DNA from: Pseudomonas putida | GTDB taxonomy: Bacteria; Pseudomonadota; Gammaproteobacteria; Pseudomonadales; Pseudomonadaceae | Assembly (NCBI RefSeq): GCF_003228315.1 | Contig: NZ_CP029693.1 | Span: forward strand, 1,178,001 to 1,242,000 | Length of the DNA: 64,000 nucleotides | Direction of reading: 5' to 3' | Part shown: piece after piece, positions 63,575 to 64,000 of the stretch | How the letters are laid out: each line of letters begins with the position of its first letter | Position numbering within the stretch: the stretch's first letter is position 1 | The notes under the pieces: model-generated | The model's input: only the letters and a program-made list of their open reading frames with translations | Databases searched by the model: none | What the model was told of the DNA's origin: nothing | Made by a program: the position numbers and the translations under genes

Positions 63575-64000
63575 TCAGTCGGTGGACAGCACGCCACGAC
63601 GGACCTGATCACGCTCGATCGATTCGAACAATGCCTTGAAGTTACCTTCGCCGAAGCCATCATCACCCTTGCGCTGGATGAACTCGAAGAACACCGGCCC
63701 CATCAGGGTTTCCGAGAAGATCTGCAACAGCAGACGCTTGTCCCCCGCCTCGGACGAACCGTCCAGCAAGATGCCCCGCGCTTGCAGCTCGCCCACGGGC
63801 TCGCCGTGGTTCGGCAAACGGCCTTCGAGCATTTCGTAGTAGGTGTCGGGCGGCGCGGTCATGAAACGCATGCCGATGCTTTTCAGGTGGTCCCAGGTCT
63901 TGACCAGATCATCGGACAGGAACGCCACGTGCTGGATGCCCTCGCCGTTGAACTGCATCAGGAACTCTTCGATCTGCCCGGCGCCCTTGGACGACTCTTC
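63575..64000 (-). CDS. hpd: 4-hydroxyphenylpyruvate dioxygenase, 3' part
   Basis: About the last 142 residues; the gene runs past the right edge. Second VOC repeat: iron-ligand His in QHVAFLSDD and Glu in [19 protein letters not shown] near the C-terminus, ending VRRGVLSTD. Converts 4-hydroxyphenylpyruvate to homogentisate in tyrosine breakdown. No start in the window. Confidence 0.95.
   Translation of the reverse strand, partial: EESSKGAGQIEEFLMQFNGEGIQHVAFLSDDLVKTWDHLKSIGMRFMTAPPDTYYEMLEGRLPNHGEPVGELQARGILLDGSSEAGDKRLLLQIFSETLMGPVFFEFIQRKGDDGFGEGNFKALFESIERDQVRRGVLSTD

Noticed and set aside
1..64000. tRNA, rRNA, integrase, attachment sites
   Set aside because: No cloverleaf, CCA end, tyrosine recombinase or direct-repeat pair was seen on reading.

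Overview
The window is Pseudomonas chromosome, most likely from the P. fluorescens group. The evidence is high GC coding sequence, 22 paired REP palindromes of the TGTAGGAGCGAGCCTGCTCG type, and recognisable Pseudomonas gene sets: ptxS-kguEKTD, efeUOB with efeM, a treY/DUF2934/glgX glycogen-trehalose cluster, and hpd at the right edge. No tRNA, rRNA, CRISPR array, insertion sequence or prophage was seen.

Layout. 1-5154: end of a glycogen/trehalose cluster (treY, DUF2934, glgX), then a PIG-L-type deacetylase and an EEP-family phosphohydrolase. 5428-9388: two tandem autotransporter-type outer-membrane proteins, the second almost without a passenger. 9618-16591: short/branched-chain acyl-CoA degradation operon (ligase, SDR, thiolase, acyl-CoA dehydrogenase, enoyl-CoA hydratase) behind an AraC regulator. 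16872-21192: ferrous/ferric iron uptake operon efeU-efeO-efeB-efeM with a Fur-box-like site. 21232-26743: a very large toxin-like gene of unknown function, split by a seven-G tract. 26863-35092: housekeeping and mixed genes: pssA, a TetR regulator with a DUF1348 protein, a TSUP permease, nudC, a dienoyl-CoA-isomerase-like crotonase, a methyltransferase, and a TPR/ECF-sigma/anti-sigma set. 35239-43019: an orphan small ORF, a two-component system divergent from an RND efflux pair, and a DUF1345 protein. 43044-44726: fibronectin type III repeat protein. 44929-46430: AraC regulator plus LysE-type exporter. 46551-51921: 2-ketogluconate operon under PtxS. 52069-53256: aminotransferase. 53556-56684: orphan LuxR-type HTH protein, degraded RHS fragment, and a surface-type protein. 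57150-61141: glycerate kinase, CdaR and an MFS permease. 61339-64000: aldo/keto reductase, rarD, and the 3' part of hpd.

The main candidate for something undescribed is a regulon. Five 16-bp inverted repeats of the form CT-N12-AG (core CTRTNA-N4-TGAYAG), the layout of las/rhl/lux boxes, lie upstream of the accessory surface/toxin-type genes: autotransporter (5199), small ORF (35588), FN3 protein (44790), Ig-like/RHS locus (56835), and the orphan LuxR-type regulator itself (53391). The boxes at 5199 and 53391 differ at one base. All five have a weak -10-like hexamer centred 34-35 bp from the box centre on the gene side. This suggests that a 94-residue LuxR protein with a DNA-binding domain and no autoinducer domain, or another LuxR protein elsewhere in the genome, controls these scattered genes.

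Other points of interest: the giant gene would become one reading frame of about 1836 codons if one G were removed from its G7 tract; the RHS remnant is frameshifted and abuts the 3' end of another gene; REP elements supply the C-terminal residues or stop codons of three genes; the PIG-L protein has Gly in place of the usual catalytic Asp; the ECF sigma gene has a strong Shine-Dalgarno but no ordinary start codon.
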